From: Pararhodobacter aggregans
Lineage (GTDB): Bacteria > Pseudomonadota > Alphaproteobacteria > Rhodobacterales > Rhodobacteraceae
DNA length: 64,000 nt
Assembly (NCBI RefSeq): GCF_003075525.1
Contig: NZ_QDDR01000009.1
Location: forward strand, 1-64,000
Direction of reading: 5' to 3'
In this document: piece after piece, positions 53,290 through 61,646 of the stretch
How the letters are laid out: each line of letters opens with the position of its first letter
Numbering within the stretch: position 1 is the first letter of the stretch
Notes under the pieces: model-generated
The model's database searches: none
What the model was told of the DNA's origin: nothing
The model's input: only the letters and a program-made list of their open reading frames with translations
Position numbers and translations under genes: made by a program

Positions 53290-54120
53290 ATGCTGGGTGC
53301 CCGCCCCCGTCCACGCCTGGCGTTCGGCACCTCCCCCCAGGGGGGGATCGTGCCGGGCGAGCGCGTCCTGCCCGAGGAGGTCGCCGTCGCGCTGACCTTC
53401 AACGGCTCGACCCAGGCGGTGATGATGGCGACACCCGATGACCTCGAGGATTTCGCCTATGGCTTCGCGCTGACCGAAGGGCTGGCGCGGCCCGACGAGA
53501 TCGAGAGCCTGGAGGTGGTCGAGACCCCGAAGGGCCTCGACGTGCAGCTCTGGGTGGCCGAGGCCGCCGAGGCCCGGCTCAAGGAACGCCGCCGGGTCAT
53601 GGCCGGGCCGGTGGGCTGCGGGCTGTGCGGGATCGACAGCCTGGAACAGGCGATGCGCGAGATGGCACCGCTGCCCCATGGCGGCTACCGGCTGACGCCG
53701 ACGCAGATCATGGCCGCCGTCGCCGCCCTGCCCGGACAGCAGGCGCTGCATGACCTGACCCGCTCGGCGCATTGCGCGGGGTTCTGGGACGGGACGCGGA
53801 TGGTTGCCGCGCGCGAGGATGTCGGGCGGCACAACGCGCTGGACAAGCTGGTCGGGGCGCTGGTCTCGGGTAGGATGGGCAATATTGCCCATCCTGCGAA
53901 GGGCGCCGTGGTGCTGACCTCGCGCGTGTCCATCGACCTCGTGCAGAAGGTGGCGGCGCTGGGGGCGCCGGTGCTGATCGCCGTTTCGTCCCCCACCGCC
54001 GATGCCGTGGATCTTGCCGACCAGCTCGGCCTTACCCTCATCGCCCAGGCCCGCCCCGAGAGGTTCGAGGCCTTTACCCACACCGACCGCATCGAGACGG
54101 AGCAATCCCATGTCCGCTGA
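53290..54120 (+). CDS. fdhD: Formate dehydrogenase sulfurtransferase FdhD (FdsC), with in-frame palindrome insertion
   Basis: FdhD sulfurates the bis-MGD cofactor before insertion in formate dehydrogenase. The 276-residue protein has the catalytic CGLCG near residues 110-114 and the conserved GRHNALDKLVG near 180-188. Right after this, residues 194-203 ([10 protein letters not shown]) are encoded by a near-exact copy of the 28-bp palindrome found in two ribosomal/polymerase gaps. The frame continues cleanly into VVLTSRVSIDLVQKVAALG. The element therefore replaces or extends a surface loop, apparently without breaking the gene. Its end overlaps fdsD by 11 nt. Confidence 0.94.
   Translation: MLGARPRPRLAFGTSPQGGIVPGERVLPEEVAVALTFNGSTQAVMMATPDDLEDFAYGFALTEGLARPDEIESLEVVETPKGLDVQLWVAEAAEARLKERRRVMAGPVGCGLCGIDSLEQAMREMAPLPHGGYRLTPTQIMAAVAALPGQQALHDLTRSAHCAGFWDGTRMVAAREDVGRHNALDKLVGALVSGRMGNIAHPAKGAVVLTSRVSIDLVQKVAALGAPVLIAVSSPTADAVDLADQLGLTLIAQARPERFEAFTHTDRIETEQSHVR
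53870..53897. repeat. 28-bp palindrome, copy 3, inside the fdhD coding sequence
   Basis: Arm GTAGGATGGGCAAT (53870-53883) is followed by its complement with one change (TGC instead of TAC at the end, base 53896). It is read in the only frame giving RMGNIAHP. The two intercistronic copies (9792-9819, 15472-15499) are perfect. Confidence 0.92.
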
Positions 54121-54334
54121 CAAGATCACCCGCATGGCGAACCAGATCGCCGCCTTCATGACCTCGAAGCCGCATGACGAGGGCGTCGCGGGTCTTGCCG
54201 CGCATATCAACGATTTCTGGGAGCCGCGGATGCGTCGCCAGTTCTTCGACCTGCTCGACGCGGGCGGCGACGGTTTCGCGCCGCTGGTCCTGGAAGCCGC
54301 GCCGCTGATCCGGCGCCCCGCCGCCGCGGCCTGA
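54110..54334 (+). CDS. fdsD: Formate dehydrogenase delta subunit
   Basis: A 74-residue protein that is the usual last gene of fds operons. It is thought to help assembly or stability of the molybdenum enzyme. Features are KITRMANQIAAFMTSKPHDEGVAGLAAHINDFWEPRMRRQFFDLL, typical of FdsD. It starts 11 nt inside the 3' end of fdhD. The C-terminal tail is alanine-rich. Confidence 0.92.
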   Translation: MSADKITRMANQIAAFMTSKPHDEGVAGLAAHINDFWEPRMRRQFFDLLDAGGDGFAPLVLEAAPLIRRPAAAA

Positions 54335-54368
54335 CGGCCGCGGGCGCGCACGCTGGGACGGCCTGGGC

Positions 54369-54881
54369 TCAGCTGCCCGGCTGATCCCAGGCGTTCAGCA
54401 TCAGGGTCGCGGTCACCGCGCAGCCCTGGATGCCGTTGAAATTGCGGATCCGGGCGCGCAGGCGGATTGTCGGCGAATGTTCCGAGATCGTGCCGCCCAT
54501 GTAGGGCGCCAGATCGACGCTGAGGATGCGGATCTGCGTCCTGCTGCCCAGATCGTAGAGCCGCCCCCAGACCACCGCGCCCTCGACCCGGTGCCAGCGC
54601 GGCGCCCGGGCGACATCGCCGCGGAACCGGTAGGTGTTCGACCCGCCGACGGCGAAATTCAGCACCAGTTCGCTGGTCCAGCCGCCAAGCTGGCGCGCAT
54701 TGAGCCGCGCCCGCACCATTTCGGTGCCGACCGGCCAGCCGGAGGCCTCGCAGCCATAGGCATCGCTCAGATAGCCGCCGCCCATGTATTCGGCCTTGGC
54801 CGGCAGCGCCGCCATCAGCGCCAGCGGCAGGGACAGGGCCAGCGGCCGCAGCGCCGTCAGGCATTTGTGGAAAATGGTCAT
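54369..54881 (-). CDS. Secreted protein A of a tandem paralog pair, unknown function
   Basis: A 170-residue protein with a clear Sec signal peptide (hydrophobic MAALPAKA, predicted cleavage before EYMGGG). I do not recognise the family. The mature part has EYMGGGYLSDAYGCEASGW at the start and RNFNGIQGCAVTATLML near the end; two cysteines could form a disulfide. The same layout occurs in the upstream neighbour (54893-55399), so the two form a divergent duplicate pair. The ATG at 54881 has GAGAGGGG upstream, 11 nt after the neighbour's stop. It lies beside the type II secretion genes. Confidence 0.78.
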   Translation of the reverse strand: MTIFHKCLTALRPLALSLPLALMAALPAKAEYMGGGYLSDAYGCEASGWPVGTEMVRARLNARQLGGWTSELVLNFAVGGSNTYRFRGDVARAPRWHRVEGAVVWGRLYDLGSRTQIRILSVDLAPYMGGTISEHSPTIRLRARIRNFNGIQGCAVTATLMLNAWDQPGS

Positions 54882-54892
54882 GACAGCCCCTC

Positions 54893-55399
54893 TCAATTGC
54901 GGCGCAACGCCAGATAGGCGTCGACCCGGCACCCGGGGTGCTCGTTGAAATTGTTGAAGACAAGCACCAGATTATCGAGCGCGGTATCCGTCGGCGAAGG
55001 GATGTTGCCGACGTAATGATAATAGAAATTCATCGTCGGCTCCTCGGGCGACCAGGGGCCGTTCCAGACATAGGTCGCCTGGTCGATGACCTGCGTGTAG
55101 CGATAGTTGCGCACGCTGTTGAAGCGGAAGGCGATGGTCCCGGTCGACAGCAGCAGCGCGACCTGCGTCTGGTCATCGGGATTGCCGGGTGCTCCCTGCG
55201 GTGCCAGCCGCGCCAGAACCTGATGCGTCCCCGTCCAGCCGTATTCGGCGCAGCTGTCGTTCCTGACCACCAGAAACCCGCCCCCCAGAAACTCGGTCTC
55301 TGCTCCGGCCGCCGGGGACGTCGCGCCCAGCGCCAACAGGGTCAATGCGGCCATCCTGGCCCGGCTCTTCCCCCAGGTTCGAGCAATCGCTCCGGTCAT
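54893..55399 (-). CDS. Secreted protein B of a tandem paralog pair, unknown function
   Basis: A 168-residue protein with a signal peptide ending around SPAAGAE. The mature start TEFLGGGFLVVRNDSCAEYGW and the end NNFNEHPGCRVDAYLALRR align with the downstream protein (GGGYL...C...GW and NFN...GC.V.A.L.L). The middle portions differ strongly. Both keep one Cys near each end. An AAGGAG SD precedes the ATG at 55399. An extracellular or periplasmic role is likely; export through the nearby type II system is only a guess. Confidence 0.78.
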   Translation of the reverse strand: MTGAIARTWGKSRARMAALTLLALGATSPAAGAETEFLGGGFLVVRNDSCAEYGWTGTHQVLARLAPQGAPGNPDDQTQVALLLSTGTIAFRFNSVRNYRYTQVIDQATYVWNGPWSPEEPTMNFYYHYVGNIPSPTDTALDNLVLVFNNFNEHPGCRVDAYLALRRN

Positions 55400-55607
55400 G
55401 TCCCGTCTCCTTACCAGCACTACGATGCGCAGACGCTGCTGGCGGAACCGGGCGGGAATGGGGCATTTCAGGTCTGATTTATTGTCGTTAACGATTTGGT
55501 AGGGATTTTCGCGGGTGTTTTTGCGCGATTTCTACCTTGGGTTGATTTCATTGAGAAAACACCCGGAAAACGCGCGCGCCCGTCGCAGGACGGGTCGCGA
55601 TCCCGAC

Positions 55608-56162
55608 TCAGCGCAGCCGGGCCAGATCGGCGGCGATCAGGTCCAGCCGCGCCCGCATCGAACCCGTGGCATCCAGCGGTTCGGGGGCCTGCAGCGTGGC
55701 GGTGAGATCCGCCTGCGCCGCCATCAGCAGCGTCCGCGTGGCGGCCGTGCCCCGGCCCGCGTCGATCTGGCGGCGGGCTTCCTCGTGCCGCGCGGTGCCG
55801 CGCACCGCCAGCGCCGAGAGGCGGATCGCCCCGTCGTGCCGCGCGATCAGCGGATCGGTGGCGGCGACCGCCTCGTCGAAGCGGTTGCCGCGCAGCAGCG
55901 CATGGGCATATTCCAGCTGCAACCGGGAGGCGGCGCTGGCATCGACCCTGCCCATCAGCCGGGCATAGGTGCGGATCGCGATGTCGTAATTGCCGGTCTC
56001 AAGCGCTTGCCGGGCGACCAGATACTCGGATTCCGCGCCGCCACCGGGCAGGGTTCCGGCGTTCTCGCACGAGGCCAGCGCCGTCGCCACGCACAACGCA
56101 GCAACACCGCCCCGGAACCCGCGAAACTCGATCACTGCTCTCACCCTGATTTTTCTTTTCAT
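55608..56162 (-). CDS. TPR-like lipoprotein next to gspC
   Basis: A protein of about 184 residues with a lipobox (ALCVATALASC, Cys lipidation) and a helical repeat region (EYLVARQALETGNYDIAIRTYARLMGR, then LEYAHALLRGNRFDEAVAATDPL) that looks like tetratricopeptide repeats. It is probably anchored in the outer membrane. It is divergent from gspC with 53 nt between starts, so a role in the secretion system, for example as secretin pilot protein, is possible. A GTG at 56135 has a better SD (AGGGTGA) and may be the true start. Confidence 0.78.
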   Translation of the reverse strand: MKRKIRVRAVIEFRGFRGGVAALCVATALASCENAGTLPGGGAESEYLVARQALETGNYDIAIRTYARLMGRVDASAASRLQLEYAHALLRGNRFDEAVAATDPLIARHDGAIRLSALAVRGTARHEEARRQIDAGRGTAATRTLLMAAQADLTATLQAPEPLDATGSMRARLDLIAADLARLR

Positions 56163-56215
56163 CCTAGGCCGAGAGGCGGATAATGTCCAGAAAAACACCC
56201 AGAGGCTGATCGCGC

Positions 56216-56980
56216 ATGACCCTTGCCACGCCCGCCCGCGTGACGACCGCGCCCTCGCACGCGCAAGCGGCGGGGCGGGCCCCGGCGCTGTGGCTGTTTC
56301 CGGCGGCGGCGGTCTGCGGCCTGGGCCTGGGACTGGCCGCCCTCGCCGCCCTTGCCCCTGTCCCGCGCGTGTCCCCCCTGCCCCCGGTCACTGCCCGCGG
56401 GATCGAGGCCGGCTCGGCGCCGGCGGTGCCCGAGGCCGGGCGCGACTGGGCCGCGCTTTTCGGCCGCCCGCCCGCCGCCGTGCCCCCCGCCCTGCCACAG
56501 GCCCCGCCCGCACCCCCGCCAGAGCCCGCCTATGACCCGGCCGACGATTTCGACCCCGACCTCTATGTCCTGCGCGGCCTTGCCGTCGCCACCGACGCCT
56601 CCGAGGGTTTCGCCCTGATCGAGACGCCCGATGGCGCCCTGGTGCTCCGCCGGGGCTCGGTTCTACCCGAGGGCCACGAAATCCTCGAGATCACGGCCGA
56701 AGGCATCGTCATCGACGTCTTCGGCGAGGACGTGGTGATCGGCTTTCAGGAAGACCGGCAATCGGTCGATGGCGCGTTCCATGACGCCGATCTGCGCGGC
56801 CGCAGCGAAGCGCCCGCGGACCGCGCCGACGGCCTCCCGCCCGAGCGTGAAGGCACCTTCGAGGCCTCACCGCTCGACAGCTTCGACCTGCCGCCCGGCA
56901 GCGGCTCGCGCCGCCCCGGCTTTCCCGCCTCCGGCCCTTCGGGCAGCTTCGGACGCGACATGTTCGGCCTGAGCCGATGA
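56216..56980 (+). CDS. gspC: Type II secretion system protein GspC
   Basis: A 254-residue inner-membrane connector between the inner-membrane platform and the secretin. It has one N-terminal transmembrane helix (about residues 23-48), a proline-rich linker, then the homology region YVLRGLAVATDASEGFALIETPDGALVLRRGSVLPEG followed by ILEITAEGIVID, which binds GspD. A C-terminal PDZ domain is replaced by a disordered Gly/Ser/Pro tail. It is the first gene of gspCDEF. Confidence 0.85.
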   Translation: MTLATPARVTTAPSHAQAAGRAPALWLFPAAAVCGLGLGLAALAALAPVPRVSPLPPVTARGIEAGSAPAVPEAGRDWAALFGRPPAAVPPALPQAPPAPPPEPAYDPADDFDPDLYVLRGLAVATDASEGFALIETPDGALVLRRGSVLPEGHEILEITAEGIVIDVFGEDVVIGFQEDRQSVDGAFHDADLRGRSEAPADRADGLPPEREGTFEASPLDSFDLPPGSGSRRPGFPASGPSGSFGRDMFGLSR

Positions 56981-57068
56981 ACCGCCGCCCCCTGTCGGCA
57001 GCGCCGGTCATGGCACCCCGCGTGTCGATGCCCGTTGACGCTGCCTCCTTTTCGGAAACAATTGCCCC

Positions 57069-58997
57069 ATGAGCCGCCTGATTGCCCTGTTCCTTCTGTG
57101 CCTGTACCTCGCTCTTGGCGTCGGGCATCCTGCCGCAGCCCAGCTCAGGCTGGATCTGCGCGACGTCGATCTGCGCAATTACATCCAGCTGGTGGGCGAA
57201 CAGACCGGGCGCAACTTTCTGGTCGATCCCGATGTGCAGGGGACCGTGTCGGTCTTCGCGCCGGTGCCGGTGACGCCCGCCGCGATGTACGAGATCTTCC
57301 TCAACGTGCTGGAGATCAACAACCTGACCATTGTCGAGGGCGAGGGCGTCGACCGCATCGTGCCGATGAACGCGGCCGCAAGCCTTGCCTCGGGGGCGGG
57401 CCGGGTGCCGCGGCCGGGCGCCTATGAGACGCGCGTGATCCCGGTGCCGGGCGGCGATCTGACCGAAGTCTATGACGTGGTGGAGCCCCTGATCGCGCCC
57501 GAGGCGGTGCTGACCCCGGTGCCCTCGGCCGGGCTGCTGATCCTGTCCGACCGCAGCGAGAACATCGGCCGGATCGAGGCGCTGGTCGCCCGGCTGGGTC
57601 AGGCCAGCACCCGCTCGGTCGAGACGATCCCGCTGAACTATGCCCGCGCGGGCGAGATGATCGCGGTCCTGCAGGCGGCCCTGCCCGCCACCGGCGGCGC
57701 GGGCACCATCGCCGCCGATACCGGCGCCAATGCCATCGTGGTGGCCGGCCCGGCCGAATTCCGCAACCGGGTGCGCAACGTGGTCAACCAGCTGGACCAG
57801 CCGCAGCAACGCCCGACCTCGCGCGTGGTGCGGCTGAGCTATGCCCAGGCGACCGACCTCGCCGAGGTGCTGCGCCAGTCGATCGGCGCGGGCGGCGAGG
57901 GCGAGGCCGCGATCACCATCGTCGCCGAGCCGCAGACCAATTCCATTCTGGTGACCGCCCCCCGCGACCGGGTCGACGCCATCGCCCAGGCCGTCCATTC
58001 GCTGGACATCCGCCCGGCACAGGTGCTGATCGAGGCGGTGATCTTCGAGATTTCGGCCGAGAATTTCTCGGATCTCTCGGTGCAGTTCGGGGGCCTTCTG
58101 AACGAGGCCATCGGCGGCGGCACCTCGTTTGCCATGGACGGGCGCTCGTCGCTCATCACGCTGATCTCGCAGGCCATGGCGGGCGGCACGACCACGCCCA
58201 ACCCCGGCAACGGCGGGTTCATCGGCGCCTCGGACGGGAACTTCGCGGCGCTCATCACCGCCATCGCCCGCGAACGCACCACCCGGCTGCTGAGCACGCC
58301 CGCGGTGCTGACGCTGAACAATCAGGAGGCCGAAATCGTCGTGGCGCAGAACGTGCCCTTCGTCACCGGCTCCTATTCCTCGACCCAGGGCGGCTCGGCG
58401 CAGGACCCGTTCCAGACCATCGAGCGGCAGGATGTGGGCCTGACCCTGACCGTGACGCCACAGATCACCGATGACGGCACCGTCCGGATGGCCATCGCGC
58501 AGGAGGTCTCGAACCTGACCGGCTCGACCGCGGCGGCGGGGGGCGAGATCACCGCCCGGCGTCGGCTGTCGACCAATGCGCTGGTGGGCGACGGTGAGGT
58601 CATCATCCTCGGCGGCCTGATCGAGGACAGCTCGACCGCGCAGAACCAGCGCGTCCCGGGCCTGAGCAACATCCCGCTGCTGGGCAACCTGTTCCGCGGC
58701 CGCTCGGTACAGGAGGGGCAGCGCGTGCTCCTCGTGATGCTGCGTCCCCGCATCGTCAGCAGCGAGCGCGACGCCACCCGCATCACGCGGGAGATCGCCC
58801 GCCAGAGCGAGACGCTCAGCCGCCAGATCGCGCCGCGCAACAATGACAGCCTCTATCCCCAGGTCCGCCGCACCGGCTTTCCCTTCGACGGCGTGGACCT
58901 GAACCAGCCCTTCGACGAGACCTATGTCGACCAGGCGGTGCGCGAGCGGCTGTTCCCGCCGCTGCCGCCGCGCCTGAACGTCGGCTCCGGCCAATGA
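57069..58997 (+). CDS. gspD: Type II secretion system secretin GspD
   Basis: The outer-membrane channel subunit, 642 residues with a signal peptide (cleavage near HPAAAQ). The N0 domain starts LRLDLRDVDLRNYIQLVGEQTGRNFLVDPDVQG, followed by three N-type ring repeats, and the secretin core runs from about residue 330 with VLIEAVIFEIS, TPAVLTLNNQEAEIVVAQNVPFVTG, and GGLIEDSSTAQNQRVPGLSNIPLLGNLFRG. The C-terminal tail is short (LPPRLNVGSGQ), and I see no clear pilotin-binding S domain. Confidence 0.95.
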   Translation: MSRLIALFLLCLYLALGVGHPAAAQLRLDLRDVDLRNYIQLVGEQTGRNFLVDPDVQGTVSVFAPVPVTPAAMYEIFLNVLEINNLTIVEGEGVDRIVPMNAAASLASGAGRVPRPGAYETRVIPVPGGDLTEVYDVVEPLIAPEAVLTPVPSAGLLILSDRSENIGRIEALVARLGQASTRSVETIPLNYARAGEMIAVLQAALPATGGAGTIAADTGANAIVVAGPAEFRNRVRNVVNQLDQPQQRPTSRVVRLSYAQATDLAEVLRQSIGAGGEGEAAITIVAEPQTNSILVTAPRDRVDAIAQAVHSLDIRPAQVLIEAVIFEISAENFSDLSVQFGGLLNEAIGGGTSFAMDGRSSLITLISQAMAGGTTTPNPGNGGFIGASDGNFAALITAIARERTTRLLSTPAVLTLNNQEAEIVVAQNVPFVTGSYSSTQGGSAQDPFQTIERQDVGLTLTVTPQITDDGTVRMAIAQEVSNLTGSTAAAGGEITARRRLSTNALVGDGEVIILGGLIEDSSTAQNQRVPGLSNIPLLGNLFRGRSVQEGQRVLLVMLRPRIVSSERDATRITREIARQSETLSRQIAPRNNDSLYPQVRRTGFPFDGVDLNQPFDETYVDQAVRERLFPPLPPRLNVGSGQ

Positions 58998-59004
58998 GCG
59001 GGCC

Positions 59005-60441
59005 ATGAGCGGCACACGGCTGCCCTTTGCCTTCGCCCGCGACAATCAGGTGGCGCTGGACGAAACGACGCTGCTGACCGGGCCTGAGGCGACGATGAAC
59101 GGGTTGCGCGCGGCGCGCCGTGCCGCCGGGCGCCCGGTCGATCCCGAGGCGCTGGACCTCGACGCGTTCCAGGCCCGCCTGTCGCGGCTTTACGACACCG
59201 GCAAGGAAGAGGGCGGCGAGGTCGCCTTCGATCTGGAGGACAATCCCCAGCGCGCCGCCCGCGATATTCTTGAGGATCCCGAGGATGCGCCGGTCATCCG
59301 GCTGGTCAACCAGCTGCTCAGGCAGGCGGTCAGGGGCGCGGCCTCGGACCTGCATCTGGAGCCGCACGAGGACGGGTTGCGGGCCCGGATGCGGATCGAC
59401 GGCACCATGCAGAACGTCTTCGACCGCCGCGACGTGCCCGCCAGGCGCGTCGTGTCACGGCTGAAGGTCATGGCCGGGCTCGACATCGCCGAGACGCGGC
59501 TGCCGCAGGACGGGCGGATCGCCCTCCGGCTGGGCGGGCGGGCCATCGACGTGCGCCTCTCCACCCTGCCCGGCCATCATGGCGAACGGGTGGTGATGCG
59601 GCTTCTCGACCGATCCGGCGGGTTGATGGGGCTGGACCGGCTGGGCCTGTCCGAGGAAAACGCGGCGCGGCTGAACCGGCTGGCGGCGCTGCCCAACGGG
59701 ATCATCCTGGCGACCGGTCCGACCGGGTCCGGCAAGACCACCACGCTCTATTCGCTGCTCAGGCTCGCCGACCGGCGGGAGCGCACGATCCTCACGGTCG
59801 AGGATCCGGTCGAATACGACCTGCCCGGCATCAGCCAGACGCCGGTCAACCCCGAGATCGGGCTGACCTTCGCCCGCGGCCTGCGCTCGATCCTCAGGCA
59901 GGATCCCGATGTGATCCTGGTGGGCGAGATCCGCGACGGCGAGACGGCGCAGGTGGCCTGCGAGGCGGCGCTGACCGGGCATCTGGTCTTTTCCTCGCTG
60001 CACGCCAATTCCGCCCTCTCGGCCGTGGTCCGGCTGCGGGAGCTGGGCGTCGAGGGCTATCTGATCGCCGCCACGCTGCGGGGCGTGATGGCGCAGCGGC
60101 TGGTCCGGCGCCTGTGCCCCGCCTGCGCCCGGCACGCCCCCCCGACCGAGGCCGAGGCCGCCCAGTTCCGCGCCCAGGGCGTCGCGGTCCCCGACACCCT
60201 GCCCCATGCCCGGGGCTGTGACTCCTGCGACGAGACGGGCTTTTCCGGCCGGGTCGGCGTCTTCGACATCCTCGACATCACCGAGGACCTGCGCGCGGCC
60301 ATCGACAGCGACGCCTCCGAGGTCCGCCTTCGCGAGGCCGCAGGTCCCCGCCCGACGCTGATGCAATCGGCGCTGGCGCTGGTGGCCGAGGGCAAGACAT
60401 CCCTCGCCGAAGTGCGCCGCGTGCTGGGTGAAACCCCGTGA
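59005..60441 (+). CDS. gspE: Type II secretion system ATPase GspE
   Basis: The cytoplasmic ATPase powering pseudopilus assembly, 478 residues. Walker A GPTGSGKTTTLYSLL is near residue 238, the Asp box RTILTVEDPVEYD follows, Walker B is ILVGEIRDGETA, and the His box is HLVFSSLHAN. A zinc-binding C-x2-C pair set (CPAC near 371, CDSC near 405) is intact. The N-terminal domain is shorter than in Vibrio EpsE. It starts 7 nt after gspD and overlaps gspF by 4 nt. Confidence 0.95.
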   Translation: MSGTRLPFAFARDNQVALDETTLLTGPEATMNGLRAARRAAGRPVDPEALDLDAFQARLSRLYDTGKEEGGEVAFDLEDNPQRAARDILEDPEDAPVIRLVNQLLRQAVRGAASDLHLEPHEDGLRARMRIDGTMQNVFDRRDVPARRVVSRLKVMAGLDIAETRLPQDGRIALRLGGRAIDVRLSTLPGHHGERVVMRLLDRSGGLMGLDRLGLSEENAARLNRLAALPNGIILATGPTGSGKTTTLYSLLRLADRRERTILTVEDPVEYDLPGISQTPVNPEIGLTFARGLRSILRQDPDVILVGEIRDGETAQVACEAALTGHLVFSSLHANSALSAVVRLRELGVEGYLIAATLRGVMAQRLVRRLCPACARHAPPTEAEAAQFRAQGVAVPDTLPHARGCDSCDETGFSGRVGVFDILDITEDLRAAIDSDASEVRLREAAGPRPTLMQSALALVAEGKTSLAEVRRVLGETP

Positions 60442-61646
60442 AGACCTTCGCCTACACCGCCTATACGCCCGACGGCAAACGCAAGCGCGGCATGGTGGTG
60501 GCCGAGGACGAGGGCGACGCCTCGCAACGGGTGGCGGCGCTGGGGCTCATGCCCTCGACGCTCGAGGCGCAGGGCAAGGCCGTCACCCGCACCCGGCGTC
60601 GCGAGCGGCGGATCGACCGCGATCTGCTCAGCGTCTTCACCCGGCAGATGGCGGTGCTGCTGGGCGCGGGGCTGGCGGCCGATGCGGCATTGGAGGCGGT
60701 GCAGGGGTCGGCCGGGGCGGCACGGATCGAGCGGCTGGCGGCCGAGGCCCGGGCGGGGCTTCTGGAGGGCGAATCCATGGCCGATGCCCTCAGCCGCGCG
60801 GGCGGTGCGCTGCCGCCATGGTACGCGGCGGCGGTGCGGGCCGGGGAGCGGTCGGGCGATCTGGGCGCGGTCTTCAACACTCTGGCCGAGCATCTGGAAA
60901 CCTCGGCCGGGGACCGCGCGGCGATCACCTCGGCGCTGGTCTATCCGGCCTTCGTCACCGTGGTGGCGGTCGTCGTCTGCGCCATCCTGATGACCACCGT
61001 CGCGCCCGAGATCGTGGCGATGTTCGAGGATTCCGGCCGCCCGCTGCCGCCCCTGACCATCGCGGTCATGGGGCTGGTCGACTGGGTGCGGGGCCAGTGG
61101 CCCATGCTGTTGCTGGGCGCGGCGGCGCTGGTCTTCCTGTGGGTCCTGATCGCCCGCACACCCACGCTCAGGGACCGGCGGGACGGCGTGTTCCTGCGCC
61201 TGCCGCTGATCGGGCGGTTCCTCAGGATGGCCGCTGCCGCGCAGTATCTGCGCACGCTGGCCGTGGTCATCAACTCGCGCCTGCCGCTGACCGAGGCGCT
61301 GCGCTTTTCGGCCGGTGTCCTCGATATCGCCCGTTACCGCGCCACGGCCGAGGAGGCGGGCGAGGCGCTGAAACGCGGCGAGAGCCTGAGCCAGGCACTG
61401 GCGCGGCTCCCGTTCCTGCACCCGGTCGCCCGGCAATTGGTGCAGGCGGGCGAGGCTTCGGCCCGGCTGGGGCCGATGACGGAACGGGCGGCGGTGCTGG
61501 CGGAAAGCTGGCTCAGGACCGAACGCAAGCGCGTCTCGGTCATCATCGAACCGGCCAGCATGGTGATCGTCGGCGGCATGGTGCTGACCATCGTGCTGGC
61601 CATCCTGCTGCCGATCTTCGACATGCAGGCGCTGGTCAGCGGCTAG
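60438..61646 (+). CDS. gspF: Type II secretion system inner-membrane protein GspF
   Basis: The 402-residue platform protein has two homologous cytoplasmic helical bundles and three transmembrane helices. Motifs are FTRQMAVLLGAGLAADAALEAV, PPWYAAAVRAGERSGDLGAVF and, in the second repeat, LRTLAVVINSRLPLTEALRF and HPVARQLVQAGEASARLG. The start is a GTG at 60438 overlapping the gspE stop (GTGA). Its last 11 nt overlap the convergent gspN gene. Confidence 0.94.
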   Translation: MKTFAYTAYTPDGKRKRGMVVAEDEGDASQRVAALGLMPSTLEAQGKAVTRTRRRERRIDRDLLSVFTRQMAVLLGAGLAADAALEAVQGSAGAARIERLAAEARAGLLEGESMADALSRAGGALPPWYAAAVRAGERSGDLGAVFNTLAEHLETSAGDRAAITSALVYPAFVTVVAVVVCAILMTTVAPEIVAMFEDSGRPLPPLTIAVMGLVDWVRGQWPMLLLGAAALVFLWVLIARTPTLRDRRDGVFLRLPLIGRFLRMAAAAQYLRTLAVVINSRLPLTEALRFSAGVLDIARYRATAEEAGEALKRGESLSQALARLPFLHPVARQLVQAGEASARLGPMTERAAVLAESWLRTERKRVSVIIEPASMVIVGGMVLTIVLAILLPIFDMQALVSG

